Shown: positions 24,095-35,983 of the stretch, piece after piece
Layout of the letters: each line of letters begins with the position of its first letter
Position numbering within the stretch: the stretch's first letter is position 1
Assembly: GCA_028554645.1 (NCBI GenBank)
Contig: JAQOOI010000022.1
Coordinates: 2,170,001-2,234,000, forward strand
Source: Omphalotus guepiniiformis
Lineage: Eukaryota > Basidiomycota > Agaricomycetes > Agaricales > Omphalotaceae
DNA length: 64,000 bases
Reading direction: 5' to 3'
Translations under genes and position numbers: made by a program
Notes under the pieces: generated by a model
The model's database searches: none
Seen by the model: the letters and a program-made list of their open reading frames with translations, nothing else
What the model was told of the DNA's origin: nothing

Positions 24095-25453
24095 ATGGCT
24101 GCTCCCTCGATGGCAGCCGCTCTGGCGGCGTCTCTGCCTGCTCCATCGTCTACTCCAACGCCGGCTGCACCAACCTATGAAGCTATTCCAGCTTCCATGT
24201 CCAAAGTTATCGACGTCGAAGCCGATATCTCACTAACCTCTGTTCAACTAGATGGAATGGTACGCAGCTTGCCTTTTAAACGCTATTCAGGGCTCTCATA
24301 CAACTCAGGTGGTATCCAAAATTCTCAAGCATGCACGAGAGAGCTCCTCGTCCATGGCTCACGGTCTTTTACTAGGTCTTGATCTAGATGGGGTGCTGGA
24401 AGTTTCGAATTCCTTCCCCCTTCCCCATCACTCTGGAGATGAAGATGACAAGTCCGCAAAATCTGTAGGTGCGTCAGATCATTCTTATACAATTGCCGTC
24501 ATACAAGGCTGAAAATTTCGTCAGCTCGCTATCAAGCGTCTATGCTGCGGTCACTGAAAGAAGTACAGTCAGATGACGGCGTTGTCGGATTTTACCAAGC
24601 ATCTACGTTAGGAGCATTTTTCAACCAGAGTTTGGTGGATACACAAGCTATTCATCAGGATAAACTCAGACATGGAGGTGTTGTCGTAGTCCATGGTGAG
24701 TAATAGAACTAGCGGTTAAATCAAAGCTGCAACACGAAAGCGGAATAGATGTCTCCCAAACCGCGCGTGGAAATGCGTCTTTTCGCGCGTTCCGCTTAAC
24801 CTCCGCATTCCTGGATGCGTACAAAAAGATGAATTTCAGCACAGCTAGGTTAGTCGTGAGTGCCTTTCTTGGCCATACGGTAGCTAACGAAAAGAGGGGG
24901 GATTGCATCTTCTAGCCTCGCAAGTCACCGGCTAACATTCTCAACTATTTTGGAAGAGATACCAGTAAAAATTCGAACGAACCCACTCCTGAGTTCCTTC
25001 CTTCAGGAACTCACCATGCCAAGTCAGACACCGGTTTCCGAAATCGCCGTGGGATCTGCTTCTGTAACTGCCATTCCTCCGTCCTTCTCAGTACTTGATC
25101 TGAACTCGGGTGGTGTCACAAAAAATCTGGAGCAAATTGCGGATGCTCTAGACAATTATCGGACCGAAGAGGGAAACCTGGCGTATCTGTCACGACAGAT
25201 CGCACGGGAACGAGCACGGGCGGATGCTTATGTTGCGAAACGCAAGGAAGAGAACATCGCAAGAGTAGCGCAGGGCTTGGCGCCATTGCCAGAAGAAGAC
25301 GTAACACGACTGTTCAAAATACCAGCTGAACCCAGTCGGCTAGAAAGTGTGCTGCTGCTGGGACAGGTAGACGCACACGCGAAGAATTTGGCGGAGAGTG
25401 CGAGCACAGGATTAGTCAAAATGTATGCTGCTACTGCCGGAAGTGGGACATGA
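24095..25453 (+). CDS. EIF3H: Translation initiation factor eIF3 subunit h (MPN domain)
   Basis: eIF3h is a scaffold subunit of eIF3 in the 43S preinitiation complex. The MPN domain begins SVQLDGMVVSKILKHARES, then GLLLGLDLDGVLEVSNSFPL, YQASMLRSLKEVQSDDG, VGFYQAST and a VVVVHD strand block. The lower part matches eIF3h in FRAFRLTSAFLDAYK, ILEEIPVKI, KNLEQIADALDNY and GLAPLPEEDVTRLFKIPAEP. The JAMM metal ligands are not formed, as expected of an MPN-minus scaffold subunit. The donor GTGCGT near 24469 is needed to keep SVARYQASM in frame. An Ala/Pro/Ser-rich extension of about 40 residues precedes the domain. Confidence 0.92.
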
Positions 25454-25640
25454 TGGTGATTAGATTGGATTGCTTGGAATGGTATGTATGTACTTGGTAT
25501 ATGGAGATGAATATATTCCGTTGCAGTGCACGTGTAAATACAATTCAACACGAGGAAGTGTTACTTTTAATATTGAGCTTTTTGTGACAGCGTGACAGAC
25601 GGCCCTTTCACTCGTTCCTTTCATTCTCGTTATTTTACGG

Positions 25641-25647
25641 TATATAA
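25641..25647 (+). promoter_or_regulatory. TATA box of the RlpA-like gene
   Basis: TATATAA lies 70 bp upstream of the ATG at 25717, followed by a pyrimidine-rich leader. Confidence 0.5.
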
Positions 25648-25716
25648 CACAGGCACTCCTGTCCCTCCTTTCTCTAGCCACTTGAGCTTGACAAGTCTCT
25701 CTCTTTACTCGCCATC

Positions 25717-26728
25717 ATGTACTCCAGCACCCTCCTTCTCCTCCTCGCTGCCTTTTCTTCCGTCAATGCTCTTGCTACTCCTCACCTTCGCAGCCCTCAC
25801 CATCATCGTGCAATCGCTGCTCGTGTAGCTGCTCCTACCCCTCAAGTGGATCTCCCTGTGCTTACTCCAAAGAAACGTAGCTCTCGTAGGCGCTCTCTTT
25901 CGAGACGATGCAAGACCCGTGCCGCTCCCAGCTCTTCTCTCGTCTCATCTTCCTCGGCTGCTGTTTCTTCATCTGCTGCCGCTGTACCAGTCAATGTCGC
26001 TTCAGCTCCTCCTTCGTTCTCTAGCAGTAGTAGCAGCAGCAGCACACAGGAGGAGACTCAGCAGGCTACTACCGCCGCACCTACTACCGCTTCCCCAACA
26101 CCTACACCTACACCCACACCTACCTCGACCCAAGCTCCTGCTACTACCAGTCAGAGTTCCTCAAGTGGTGATCAGCCCAGTTACTTGGTTGGCACCCAGA
26201 GTGGTCAAGGTGAGAAGAAACTATTATTAGCCACTCGTTGAAAATTTTCTCATCTTTTTTTTTGTCAGGCACCTTTTACGGGAGTGAGCAATCACATACA
26301 ATGTACAGTATTTCTTGACTAACTTTTGTTTTCTTCAGCTGGTTTGGGCTCTTGTGGCATCACCAACACCGACTCTGATTACATTGCTGCGGTTTCCCAC
26401 TTGCTATACGACAGTTTCCCGTACGTGTGTCCGTCCTGCACTGCCATGGCTAAATTTGATTGCTTGTTTAGTGGTTATAATGGTGCTAATCCCAACAACA
26501 ACCCAGTCTGTGGCAAGAAGGTTACCGCACATTGTAAGTCTTGGCACCGCCCCCTACATTGTGACAAGTCCTCATCCTTCCATAGACCAGGGCAAGAGTG
26601 TTACCGTCACCATTACTGATAGGTGTACAGGATGTGCCGTAGATGACCTCGATTTCTCCCCATCTGCGTTCCTGCAGTTGGCTGATGAGGCTCTCGGCCG
26701 TATTGATATCACCTGGGACTGGGACTAA
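25717..26728 (+). CDS. Secreted RlpA-like / expansin-related double-psi beta-barrel protein
   Basis: A signal peptide (MYSSTLLLLLAAFSSVNALA) is followed by a basic segment with several dibasic sites (KKR, SRRR, LSRRCK) that a Kex2-type protease could cut. A Ser/Thr/Pro linker comes next, with polyserine and a TPTPTPTPT run likely to be O-mannosylated. The C-terminal domain of about 110 residues has GTFYGTGLGSCGITN, PVCGKKVTAHYQGKSVTVTI, DRCTGCAVDDLDFSPSAF and ends in ITWDWD. This is the double-psi beta-barrel pattern of RlpA-like and barwin/expansin-type proteins. Such fungal proteins act at the cell surface or wall; catalytic activity is not established. Introns split TFYG from TGLGS and SFP from GYNG. 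Confidence 0.85.
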
Positions 26729-27152
26729 ATCCCTTTCCTCGTCAACCGATATCCTTTCTCATCCCATCTCTTTCACACGGATATCTGTTTATTCTTAAAT
26801 GTTTATACTGATTCCTGGCGCCCCGGGGGCGTTTCTTCCCCAGCCTCATCTGCAAGCAGGCAGGGTTTTGGGTGCAGCTAGAAGGAATCATCTGCTATCT
26901 ATTGGGCTTTTCGTATGTGGGCTTGCTCGCATGACGTCCAACGCTTAGACGCAAGTGTTCTTCTGTTATTGGCGCTAGTCGTCTCTATGTTGTCCTACTA
27001 TCTATGTAGTAGAGAGAAATACAGGTGTATCCAATATTTCGGCAAGAAATGAATCAGCCTCGCTGGCAGCTGCAAGCTTATGTCTTGTTCATTCCGCATG
27101 TTTTCGCTTGCTCTTAGCAACGCTTTGTTATGCGGGTAGGGTTATTTTTGCG
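26729..27152. other. Convergent intergenic region
   Basis: The 424 bp between two convergent stop codons should be 3' UTRs. A GC-rich near-palindrome (GGCGCCCCGGGGGCGTT, near 26818-26834) stands out in otherwise mixed sequence; it could form a hairpin. No gene is visible. Confidence 0.45.
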
Positions 27153-30074
27153 CTATAACATGAGGGTATTCAACTGTTCCCAATAGGGCTGCTCCTTTGT
27201 CCGAGCAACGGCCAAGTTGACTGCCTCCTGAAGCGATGTACCGGGAGCTGACGAGGGTGTTGACAGCACCACAACCATATCCAGTACTAAACGTCTCAGT
27301 CTTGACGGACAGGCAGCGGTTGACTGCGGAAGCTTGGCATACGGGCCCAATACTTGTCCGCGGGTAGCATGGTTTATGTGAAAATAGGGTGCGAGCCTCG
27401 TTCGGAGGATGGTCAAGGTCTAAATTAGCAATGAGAGAAAATGCTGATATGGACCGGCGTTTTCGGCGTACCTTGTCATGTATGAGCCTCGACCTACGTT
27501 GAATCGACCGGAGCAAAAAGAGGGTAATGGCCTAATGATTGAAATCAGTAAATAATGTGCCAAGTACTTGGGGTGAGCGTCAAAAGTCTCGCCTCCGAGG
27601 CCAACGAATTATTCGGGCCTAACTCCCATAACACCTGAGGTAATTGTGTCAGCCATTCTTCAAGCGCTTCGTCTTCCTCTCGATTCCTTCCGAGTCTGAA
27701 GCTCCCGTGATAATGCGCGTCTGTCTCGAGCTGTCATAAATGACTGCGGTCAATTCCCGCAATTTGTGAGATTGAATTCAAATGGGTTACGCACAAGTAC
27801 GATTCGAGCTAGGAAATCGAATGTACTTCTCTTCAGTACAGATTTGGATGACGTTCTGGTGGCATGCTCCGCTACAGCTAAAAGTACACTTCTGGACTGC
27901 TCCTGACTTTGTGTTGGGAAATTGATCAACGACCATATGGTCGGAAGTAGAGAGTTGTAGGAAGCGGGAGTCAGAGGTCGAGCTAATTGTGTGTTGGACT
28001 GTTCCTCGCCCGAGAGTACTTCTAGAACGTATTGTCGTACTCGTTCCGTCTGCATCCAAATCTTCTCATTTGAGTTGAACCCATGAGAATCTAGTTGTCG
28101 ATGTTTATGGGATCGCGATGTAGATGGTTGGTCGGAGGCTGATCGGGAAGCAAGTACAAGACGGGAAGTGAGGTCACAGTACATGAGATTAAGGCCTTGA
28201 AACGCTTGTTCAACCTAGTTCGACATTCGAATTATGATACAGCAACATTCATACAACACACACACCTTCACGTCTCGCCTTCCGCTGGGTTTGAACGGGA
28301 AAAAGGCAGACATGTATCCAAGCAGCACTTTCAATTCTTCTATAGCGGTCGTTGGAGTCTGCGTACTCGTTTCATACTCGATGCATGCAAGGAAACTAGT
28401 GGTGGCTCACAGATTCGGAACCTTGGAGCAAGTACCCATAAAGGGTGCGTGCAATTTGTGTAACCGCTACAATCAATTCCATTTCTGTCTCAGACGGTCC
28501 AACACTGGGGGAAAACACCGTTGGAGCAAAATCTAGGAACACTGAGATCAAGGTCGGATGTAAGGTCGTGGCCAGACGCTTGGAAAAAGGTAAGTGTCTC
28601 GCTGTAGATAGACGAGCAAAATGCACGAACCAAAACAAAGGCATCTGGACTTTTTCCCGCATGTTCGGTGTCCCCTGTACTTTTGGTGCCAGCGATGCTA
28701 CTGCCAAGTTGCCCGACATTCCAAGCATTTTCAAACGGTGAGTTTGAATAGGAACATCCTAGAACGAATTCGTCTTCTCCTACTTCCATGTCTACCTCTG
28801 GGGTCCACACCCTACTGGCTGCGCCGGAAAACTTTGATGAAGAGGAGGGCTTTAGTGTTTCGTCAAATTCGTCGTACATTTGCGAGCTCGTGAAGGAAGA
28901 CGAGAGAAACCAGCTGTTATTGGATGTGGTACTGTGGGATGTGGCTGTGATGTCCACGGGAGAAGAAATAGCAACCTGAAGAAAACGGGAGAGTGACTGC
29001 AGTACTACAAGTTTCGACTAGAGCACATATGAGTGATTGAAAGGAAAACGCTTAGAAGCACATACCGCTGCTGTCAGCGTGACACTTGCAGTTGAAGTAG
29101 CTACTGGAGGACCTGATTTTTCGCATTAGAACATGTATGAAAACTTATGTGGATTCAACTTACCGCCACCTTCTCCGGTAATCGTTCCAGCACTCAAAAC
29201 CCCTAGATATCCTTCAAGTACACGGCTGCCGTGATGACTACTACCCAAATTCCATCCTGAAACGATCGCCTCGGGGATGTATTCCAAGAATTCATTCAAG
29301 AAGCGCACCCCGTCGACACGGATTTCGGGGAAAATGTGAGTTTGCGCAGAAGTGGTAAATAGAAGTAAGAGTGGCGCGTGGGGTGCCAAGTTTTCCTGCA
29401 TACTTCTTGTTTTAACATTAGACCAAAAACCGGAATATACGCCAACGCACTATAGGTATTCTAGGAAGTAACCACGAGTAAAAGGATAAAAGAGCTTTTC
29501 GAACGCTTGCATCCTGGTGAGAGCAAAGATGAGTAATCAAAGCGTACTGTCTGGACATAGTCCGGTAGTACCTCGTCCCCTATGATTCGGACGGTTGCAT
29601 TGACGATTGTGGGCAAAGTCGAGTCGATCAAATCCCAATGAGAGTCTAACAGCTCCCGGAGACCGAAGATTGTATCTGATCACATAATTAAGACTTGAGT
29701 ATGAATCCACAGACACAGTACACACCTTTCCGAGTTCCTGCATTGTGATGTTTTAAATTGACCAGTAAATCGTCGAATGTGAGCTTCCTCCGAGTGGTGG
29801 GAGCACTCTCATCTTTGTCTTGGGCGATGCTTTGTGAAGGAAGAGCAATTGCTGATTTCCCGAATAAACATCTTGTCAGCCCAGAAAGATCATAGACGAA
29901 CAGCGTGCTTTGAAGGAAGTGTCAATTGCATTGCTAGGTGCTTGCTTTCCTTTTCCAAGTTTGAGTTTTGCTTTCTGTCCTTGTAGAGTCAGCGAGGGGA
30001 ATTCAAGTACGAAGGTAGAGGCGCACGGCAAAGTCTGCTGCCTTGTCCTTTCGTCTCTTTGCACTCTTAGGCAT
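27153..30074 (-). CDS. IPI1: Pre-rRNA-processing protein IPI1 / TEX10 homologue
   Basis: IPI1 works with Rix1 and Ipi3 in the Rix1 complex, which matures pre-60S particles and ITS2. The N-terminus is typical: MPKSAKRRKDKAADFAKAKL, LKLGKGKQAPSNAIDTSFKA, then SIALPSQSIAQDK and RKLTFDDLLVNLKHHNAGTR. A long armadillo-like helical region follows, including FPEIRVDGVRFLNEFLEYIP. To keep KAKLKLGK in frame, the first intron must end at the second AG (CAAGGACAG), not the first. The gene has many short exons, so exon ends between 27500 and 29500 are approximate. The C-terminus (TKEQPYWEQLNTLML) is consistent with the family. Confidence 0.8.
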
Positions 30075-30292
30075 CAGTATAAGTGTATACAGAGAATTTT
30101 TCTAACTCACTGGTCAGTGTATGCGCCGCGACCACATGACCTGGAGAAACTCTCCCGGACCGCGCTGCGTCTTTCAATTCTGTGCCAGAACTTGTAATAT
30201 TCCTCATGACTAGTATGTAAGTTTTATGCGCACATACTGGCACTCAAGAGGCACAAGAAGACCGAGAAATATCCGATGCTTCGTTGGCATAC

Positions 30293-30300
30293 ATATATAA
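30293..30300 (+). promoter_or_regulatory. TATA box of the mannanase gene
   Basis: ATATATAA ends 55 bp before the ATG at 30355. Good TATA boxes are uncommon among the housekeeping genes here, so inducible expression is plausible. Confidence 0.5.
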
Positions 30301-30354
30301 CACAGCGAGTCCGTACCAGCTTCAATCTAAACCGATCTAGTATTCACTCTCTTC

Positions 30355-32620
30355 ATGGCTACCCTTAGGCTATTCGCGATACTGGCTGCTCTCTATATGT
30401 CCTTGGCTGGGCTAGTAGATGCCGTTCCTCCCGACTTCGTGACTACCAACGGTCAGAACTTTGAGCTGAACGGAAAACCATTCGTGCGTCTCACAATCCA
30501 CGGGATGAGAGAAGCTCACACCCATCTAGGCTTTTGTCGGAACGAACTCATACGTAGGACAATGAACGTATGTCTGACCGAGTTCTGACTCTGACTCTGC
30601 TCTATCATCGCAGTGGCTTCCTCTGTTGACTACTGACGGTGACGTGCATGCGACCTTGCAAGAAATGAAAGATGCTGGAGTCAAGGTTGTGCGCACATGG
30701 GTAGGCTATGGATCGGCTCTGTTTGCTGAAAAAGTCTCAGCGTGCTTAGGGATTCAATGCCATCAATGGCTCCGAGCTGGCTGGTGCGCTGCAGTCTGGA
30801 CTAACGTATTATCAAGTACTCCCTCAGCCGCCCAATCTGATTTCAATTCACCTCACCTCGCATTCTTTTGAAGGTCTGGAATAGCAGCGAGTGGGTCCTT
30901 AATGATGGTCCTCAAGGTCTTCAAAGATTGGATAATGTGATTAACACGGCCGCTTTGTACGATATCAAGGTCATTTTGACATTCACGAATAATTGGTTTG
31001 TCAATCAGGCACTTGTGCTTTGAATGACGCTGAGAGTAATTCATAGGGTCGGATACGGTGTAAGATTGTCACGCAAGTGTCTCCTAGAATGGAATTCAAG
31101 ATGCTAACTTTTTTCAGGGCGCCGAGCTCTACATAAATTGGATCGCTGGTTCAGGAGTTACTCATGACGTGTTCTATAGTGATCCAAGAATTGTCGAATC
31201 TTACCGTAAGTGAATGTGCTTTGGCACCTCTGGTTTAACCAATTGATGGTTTCATCTAGAACGTTATGTCAAGACGATCGTCGATAGATACAAGAACTCT
31301 TCGACTATCTTTGCTTGGGAACTCATGAATGAAGCGAGATGTCTAGGCGATCTACCCAGTGGTCCTGCTTGTGTTCCTGGGACTGAGCTCATCACAAAAT
31401 GGTACAATGAACAATCCGACTTTGTTCGACATTTGTGGGTACAATTGTGAACTCTCTCAGAATTGGGAATTGATGTTTGCGAACCCAGGGATCCTTTCCA
31501 TATGGTAAACGTCTATCTTTCACGTCGAGCCGCTAGCTGAAGTACCCTCAGATCACCACAGGAGGAGAAGGACAGTTTTTCTGGAATGACTCCGCTCTTT
31601 CCTCTGACTACAATTTTAACGGTCAAGGTATTTGAGCCATATTTATGAAATGAATGATATTAGATCATTTTCAGCTGGGGAGGACTTTGACGCTGGGCTC
31701 AACTTGAAAAACATTGACTTTGGAACGTATGTAAGTATTGTCTTTCGTTCGACATCGTGATCACAGTCAAACGTCTGTTTACAGCATATGTATCCCCAGG
31801 GTTGGTAAGGATGTCTATTTATCCATCCTTTTCTCATGATGTTAATGGCATGAAAGGTATCCTCAACTTGTCAGTCTAATTTCCTTCGCAGACACAACGA
31901 TTTCCCCATTCTATACTGTAGGACTTTCCGGGTTCAAACTTTAGTGTTCAACAATGGGGACTAGATTGGATCTCTCTCCATGCTAATGGTCAGTTTGTGA
32001 TTCTTCGCTCGAGAGTCGTGATATGTTATTGACATCCATTACGCAGCTGCGAAAAAGGCTAACAAACCCCTTATTCTGGAAGAGTTCGGTGTTGGGGGCT
32101 TGCGTCAGTCCTCCATGTTGTATTTCGAGAAAGTCATTGCTGAACCGGCATGTCAGAAAACAAATCAACGATATACCCTGTGTGGGTACGTCATGCGCTA
32201 GATACAAACCACGCGTCAGTCATTCGATTGTCGTTCTGCGCTACATAATGCTGAATGCCTTTCGTAGAGGGTAAGCGTTAACCGAGATGGCGCGGCAGAG
32301 ACTCACGTCAATCTGGGCAGAATCATGCCCTGGCAATTTGGTATGCTGGGTCTGACAGAGGATGGCGGTAATCATCTTTTCAAGTATGCGGATGAGCTCA
32401 TGAATGGGGCTTCACCCAACGACGGTATGTTTTCTGTGTCATGAACAAACCTTTTCAATGTTGACCTGCTGATGCTATAAGGACTTGCAATCTACAAGAA
32501 CCAGTCTTCCCTGTGGAACGTATTTACGTGAGTTGCTCAAGTTTCGTCAAACGCTTCCCTAACTTCTTAAATTTGATGACCAGGCAAGCAGCTAAAGTTC
32601 AAGATTCAAGATCGAGATAA
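30355..32620 (+). CDS. Secreted GH5 endo-beta-1,4-mannanase (subfamily 7-like)
   Basis: Family members cut beta-1,4-mannan in plant hemicellulose outside the cell. A signal peptide (MATLRLFAILAALYMSLAGL) leads straight into the catalytic domain (FVTTNGQNFELNGKPF, FVGTNSYWLPLL). The acid/base Glu is in FAWELMNEAR and the nucleophile Glu in LILEEFGV. DAGVKVVRTW and DFGTYHMYPQGW are also typical GH5_7 blocks. More than ten short introns split the gene. The downstream part ends SLWNVFTQAAKVQ, with no carbohydrate-binding module seen at either end. The small first introns must be removed to read PFAFVGTNSYW. Confidence 0.9.
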
Positions 32621-32814
32621 TCAAATCCATCCAGAACAAGTAGGCACTGCAACTGAAATGATTATTTCGGACACGCTTCGCGGAAGACGAAAAATATTGC
32701 CGAAGGTCCCAAATGCGCATACTATTAATGTACATTGAAAAATGATATGTGTTTTACTCTGTGGCGCCGAGCTAAATTAGTACACTGCCAAAGATATGAA
32801 AATTACACGTACCG

Positions 32815-33205
32815 TTACGACTCATGACATAGTGAAGTTACCCCACCAGCTAGTGGTGTCCACGGTATGGAGTTTGATAGCACTCTGGATACAGTGCAGT
32901 TTACATCTTTCCATGACTTGACTCTATGAAATCTCCAGATGATCAACCCATGCGCATGAAGATTCTGACATTCGCATGACCCACGAGATCTGCCATATCT
33001 TGGTGAAGCGTTGACTTCGAAGTGTGTAGTGGTAGGTCGAGCCTGCGTCGAGCACCAACGAAACACTTCTTCCTTTTGCGAGCAGAATGCCTCCCCCACT
33101 ACTCGTCCGACTAACACTCTGCGCCATCTGGAATGTTATATCACTCTCTGTGTCGTTGGTCAACTCGAATAATATTTCGAATGGGAGGGTGCTTGTCGGC
33201 ATCAC
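32815..33205 (-). CDS. Small uncharacterised protein (copy A of a paralogous pair)
   Basis: Two exons (33205-32985 and 32923-32815) give 109 aa with no signal peptide or membrane span. Core motifs are FEILFELTNDTESDITFQ, a glycine turn, and VSLVLDAGSTYHYTL, suggesting a small beta-rich fold. The second exon begins VKSWKDVNCTVS. I do not recognise the family. The plus-strand gene at 37749 shares the motifs (ILLDFTNDTNDYVSIQL, VTLVLDSGSVYRYAV, RSWSDIHCNIS), the exact 221-nt length of exon 1 and the phase-2 intron. Without the 61-nt intron the frame closes early, which could be mistaken for a frameshift. Confidence 0.65.
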
Positions 33206-33680
33206 GACTGTAGGTTAGGGTACGCTTCTCGAGGGATGGTAGAAATCTCCCCGCTTGCTTTACGGGCAACCCTCATAAGTAGAGTTCGTGGCAATTGACA
33301 ATCTCGATGGAGTCATCCTGTCTGCTTATTGTCCGCCTAAATGAAGCATCCGCTCTAATTGTCTTCCACTTTCCGTGGAAAACGATAAGTTTCGAACCAT
33401 CTCACCGATCTAATTGTAATCGGCTGGGCCTTGCAAGGGCCTTCCACTTTGCCTCATGTGATACAACGGTACCGAATCGAGGTCGTCTTCTTCCTGTTCA
33501 ATAGATTTTCGACATAGACGCGAGTGCGGACCGACTAATATAATGGTCGAACTGCTTAAAAAGCGATCAAACAAGAAGGAAACATCGTCGTTGTTCAGTC
33601 ATGACAAGAAATGACATACAATTAGGTACAATAGATCGTGATCAAGAACTACCTCGAGCAACGATGCTCGTGACACTCAA
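33206..33680. other. Intergenic region
   Basis: The 475 bp upstream of small-gene copy A and downstream of the ML-domain gene show no supported gene. Confidence 0.45.
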
Positions 33681-34427
33681 CTACCAGAGAAATGGCTTCT
33701 GCATGAAATCTATTGAGAGATCGATGCACACCATATCTTCATCTTCCACGGTGTAGCCTCTGACATTGACATTAAATTTGGCTTTTGAGGAAAATGATAA
33801 ATTGATGATTATTGAAAACAGAAGAGACATAGGCACCTTTAGGTATCTCTTTGGGTAAAGCCACGGTTTGGATAACAGTATGCTTCCCTTCAGGAACTGG
33901 ACACTGAATACTCGCGTTGGCATTTCGACTAGAGAGCACAAAAGATTAAGAAAGGCCAAAGGGCGAAGCGGAACAACACCTACGCTTCTTCGCACACATC
34001 GAACGTCTTCGTGAGTAGCTTGATAAGGCCTAACTTCACGACCACATCAGCGTAAGCCCCCTCCTAAATAGAGACTATATAGTCAGCACACATCGTATGA
34101 TTATATTAACCTCGTTTTTGTACCTCAATTACTTCTTGAGCGGTTCCAGTAACTGTCACAGTCAAATCTTCCCCAGGCTTGGGAGGGTCTGGTTTGACTT
34201 CAATAGACTGAACTTGTATCGCGTCAGTCGGCAAACCTAAGAGGTATATTGTGAGTTTCAGACAATATTGCTATAAAGTAACCTGGCTACAGACCACAAT
34301 CGGACCATTTCCAATTGGCAGTGGCATGTGGTTGACCGTCTTGCTGGAGAACGTTTTGCAAGCCAAAAGGGTTCGCGTTGACAAGAGCGAAGAGAGATAG
34401 CACTGCAAGGAAGGACGACCGGAGCAT
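33681..34427 (-). CDS. ML-domain (NPC2-like) phosphatidylglycerol/phosphatidylinositol transfer protein
   Basis: Fungal ML proteins of this type bind and move phospholipids or sterols in the secretory or vacuolar lumen. A signal peptide (MLRSSFLAVLSLFALVNA) precedes NWKWSDCGLPTDAIQVQSIE, EVKPDPPKPGEDLTVTVTG, AYADVVVKLGLIKLLTKTFD, VCEEARNANASIQCPVPEGK and DEDMVCIDLSIDF. Five cysteine-bearing motifs and the overall order match the family. The product is about 170 residues, the usual size, in four exons. It sits between the two copies of the small uncharacterised gene. Confidence 0.9.
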
Positions 34428-34668
34428 GGTGGTTGAACCTAGAGAGGTGTTTGAAGAAGGTTATCACGCGTCACGTCTCAGAGACCCCCGCAGTCACGCT
34501 CCGATGACGATGCCTTGTTACTACACTCATTTCAGTTTTGCTGTGTAACAGCAGCACAGACATAGCTTGTTCTCCGCCCATTCTCCTTTCTTTCTTCCTC
34601 GTTCTTCATTATCTCTGCTGTCTTTCCCTTCTCATTTGTATCTTCATTAACGATTCGACTCATTCATC

Positions 34669-35917
34669 ATGAAACCTCGTGAATACTGTTGCTGTGCCAT
34701 TCCTCTAGTCAATGCTGGAATATACGCTGCTTTGATCGAGCAATTTGTTGCTGGCATTCTCATCGGTATCTTGTCCCTTGCGACACCATCCAGTACGTAG
34801 CTCGTGGATCTATTCGTTGTTCCTGATATTCATTGTCTGTCTTCAAGTCGTTGGTGCCGCCACTCCTTCATTCGCCCCTTGGCTCTTCGGTATCGTTTGC
34901 TTAGTTGCTGGTGGTCTTCAAGTGCTTGGTATCATTGGTGTTGCGAGGGTGCGTCGGTGCTTGTGCTATTTTCATCAGGTGCCTCATCCATCCTGTAGGA
35001 GAAACACATCTTATTCCGTCGATATCTCACTTTACATAGTCTCGCGATTCTGGCTGCTTTCGCAATCTCCGCAGCATGGATCATCATTTCAGGGGCACGC
35101 CACTCCACCGCTCAGTCAAACTGTTTGTCAGACTTCTTTGATACTTCAGACTCAACGGAGGAGAGCGAGGGCACTACACTATGCAACATTTTCGCTTGGG
35201 TGGACGTTGGTATCATGGCGGGCTTGTGGGTCCTGCTCGCCATCATGCATGTGAATTCAATATTCTCATGCGCACTTGCAAAAGCTCATAACCATCAACT
35301 TGCATCTGTATCTATATGTCGTACTCTCCTCGTATAGCTCTGGTCAGCAAAGAGACCACGCCAAGTATTCCGCACTTCACGATCCCACGAACCCATTTAA
35401 CGGCGAGGGGATACCTATGAATACGCGGGACCCGTGGGACTCAAGGCCCTCAACTGACTCATATCATGGTGCTTACAACCACGGGCGGCAAGCCAGTGCA
35501 GCTAGTATGACAGATATCATGAATCAACCTGTTCGTCGGCCTAGAGATGGATTATCTTCTGACGAGCCGACTTACTACCCGCAGCGTCAAGGTTCGGGTG
35601 GTGTTTCTTTGTCGCATCCATCGAACGCCTACACCCAAGAGCCTGGTCCCACTCCTAAATTCAGTGACAACTATTACACTGGTCCTTCTGCCGATGTAAA
35701 TCGGCCTGCATACACCCAGGCTCATCCCGGTGAGTCGTGATTATAGACGGTGATCCTGATTGGGCAGCACATGTGGCCGTTCAAGCGGGTCTGTCGAATT
35801 TTCTTTATACAGCCCTTCGTCCATCTGACTTCAATACTGCCTTCAGCTGAAGGATCCTTTCGTCGTAAAACACCCAGATTAATGAAGGACAATCGCTACG
35901 ATGCAGGTTACATATAA
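34669..35917 (+). CDS. Multi-span membrane protein with a long cytosolic tail (MARVEL-like layout)
   Basis: Four hydrophobic segments can be read: ALIEQFVAGILIGILSLATP, WLFGIVCLVAGGLQVLGIIG, LAILAAFAISAAWIIISG and VGIMAGLWVLLAIMHLYLYV. The loop between segments three and four holds two or three cysteines (SNCLSDFF, TTLCNIF). A hydrophilic tail of some 130 residues follows, rich in Ser, Pro, Tyr and Gln. A final intron leads to a short last exon (FRRKTPRLMKDNRYDAGYI). Four spans plus a polar tail resemble fungal MARVEL-like proteins, but I cannot assign a family. The exon boundary after the last span is uncertain. Confidence 0.65.
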
Positions 35918-35983
35918 GCTTTCGAAGTGACTATTTTGTATTGCATCATAATCGGACAATCTACATGTTATCTCTATACCTCA

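Noticed and set aside
25717..32620. RlpA-like protein and mannanase as a plant-wall degradation cluster
   Set aside because: They are separated by IPI1, a housekeeping gene, and no further wall-active enzymes or regulator adjoin them.
32924..33205. Apparent frameshift pseudogene of the small family (copy A seems to lose frame after the Y-HYTL motif)
   Set aside because: A 61-nt GT-AG intron at the same phase as in copy B restores a complete protein, so no frameshift is needed.
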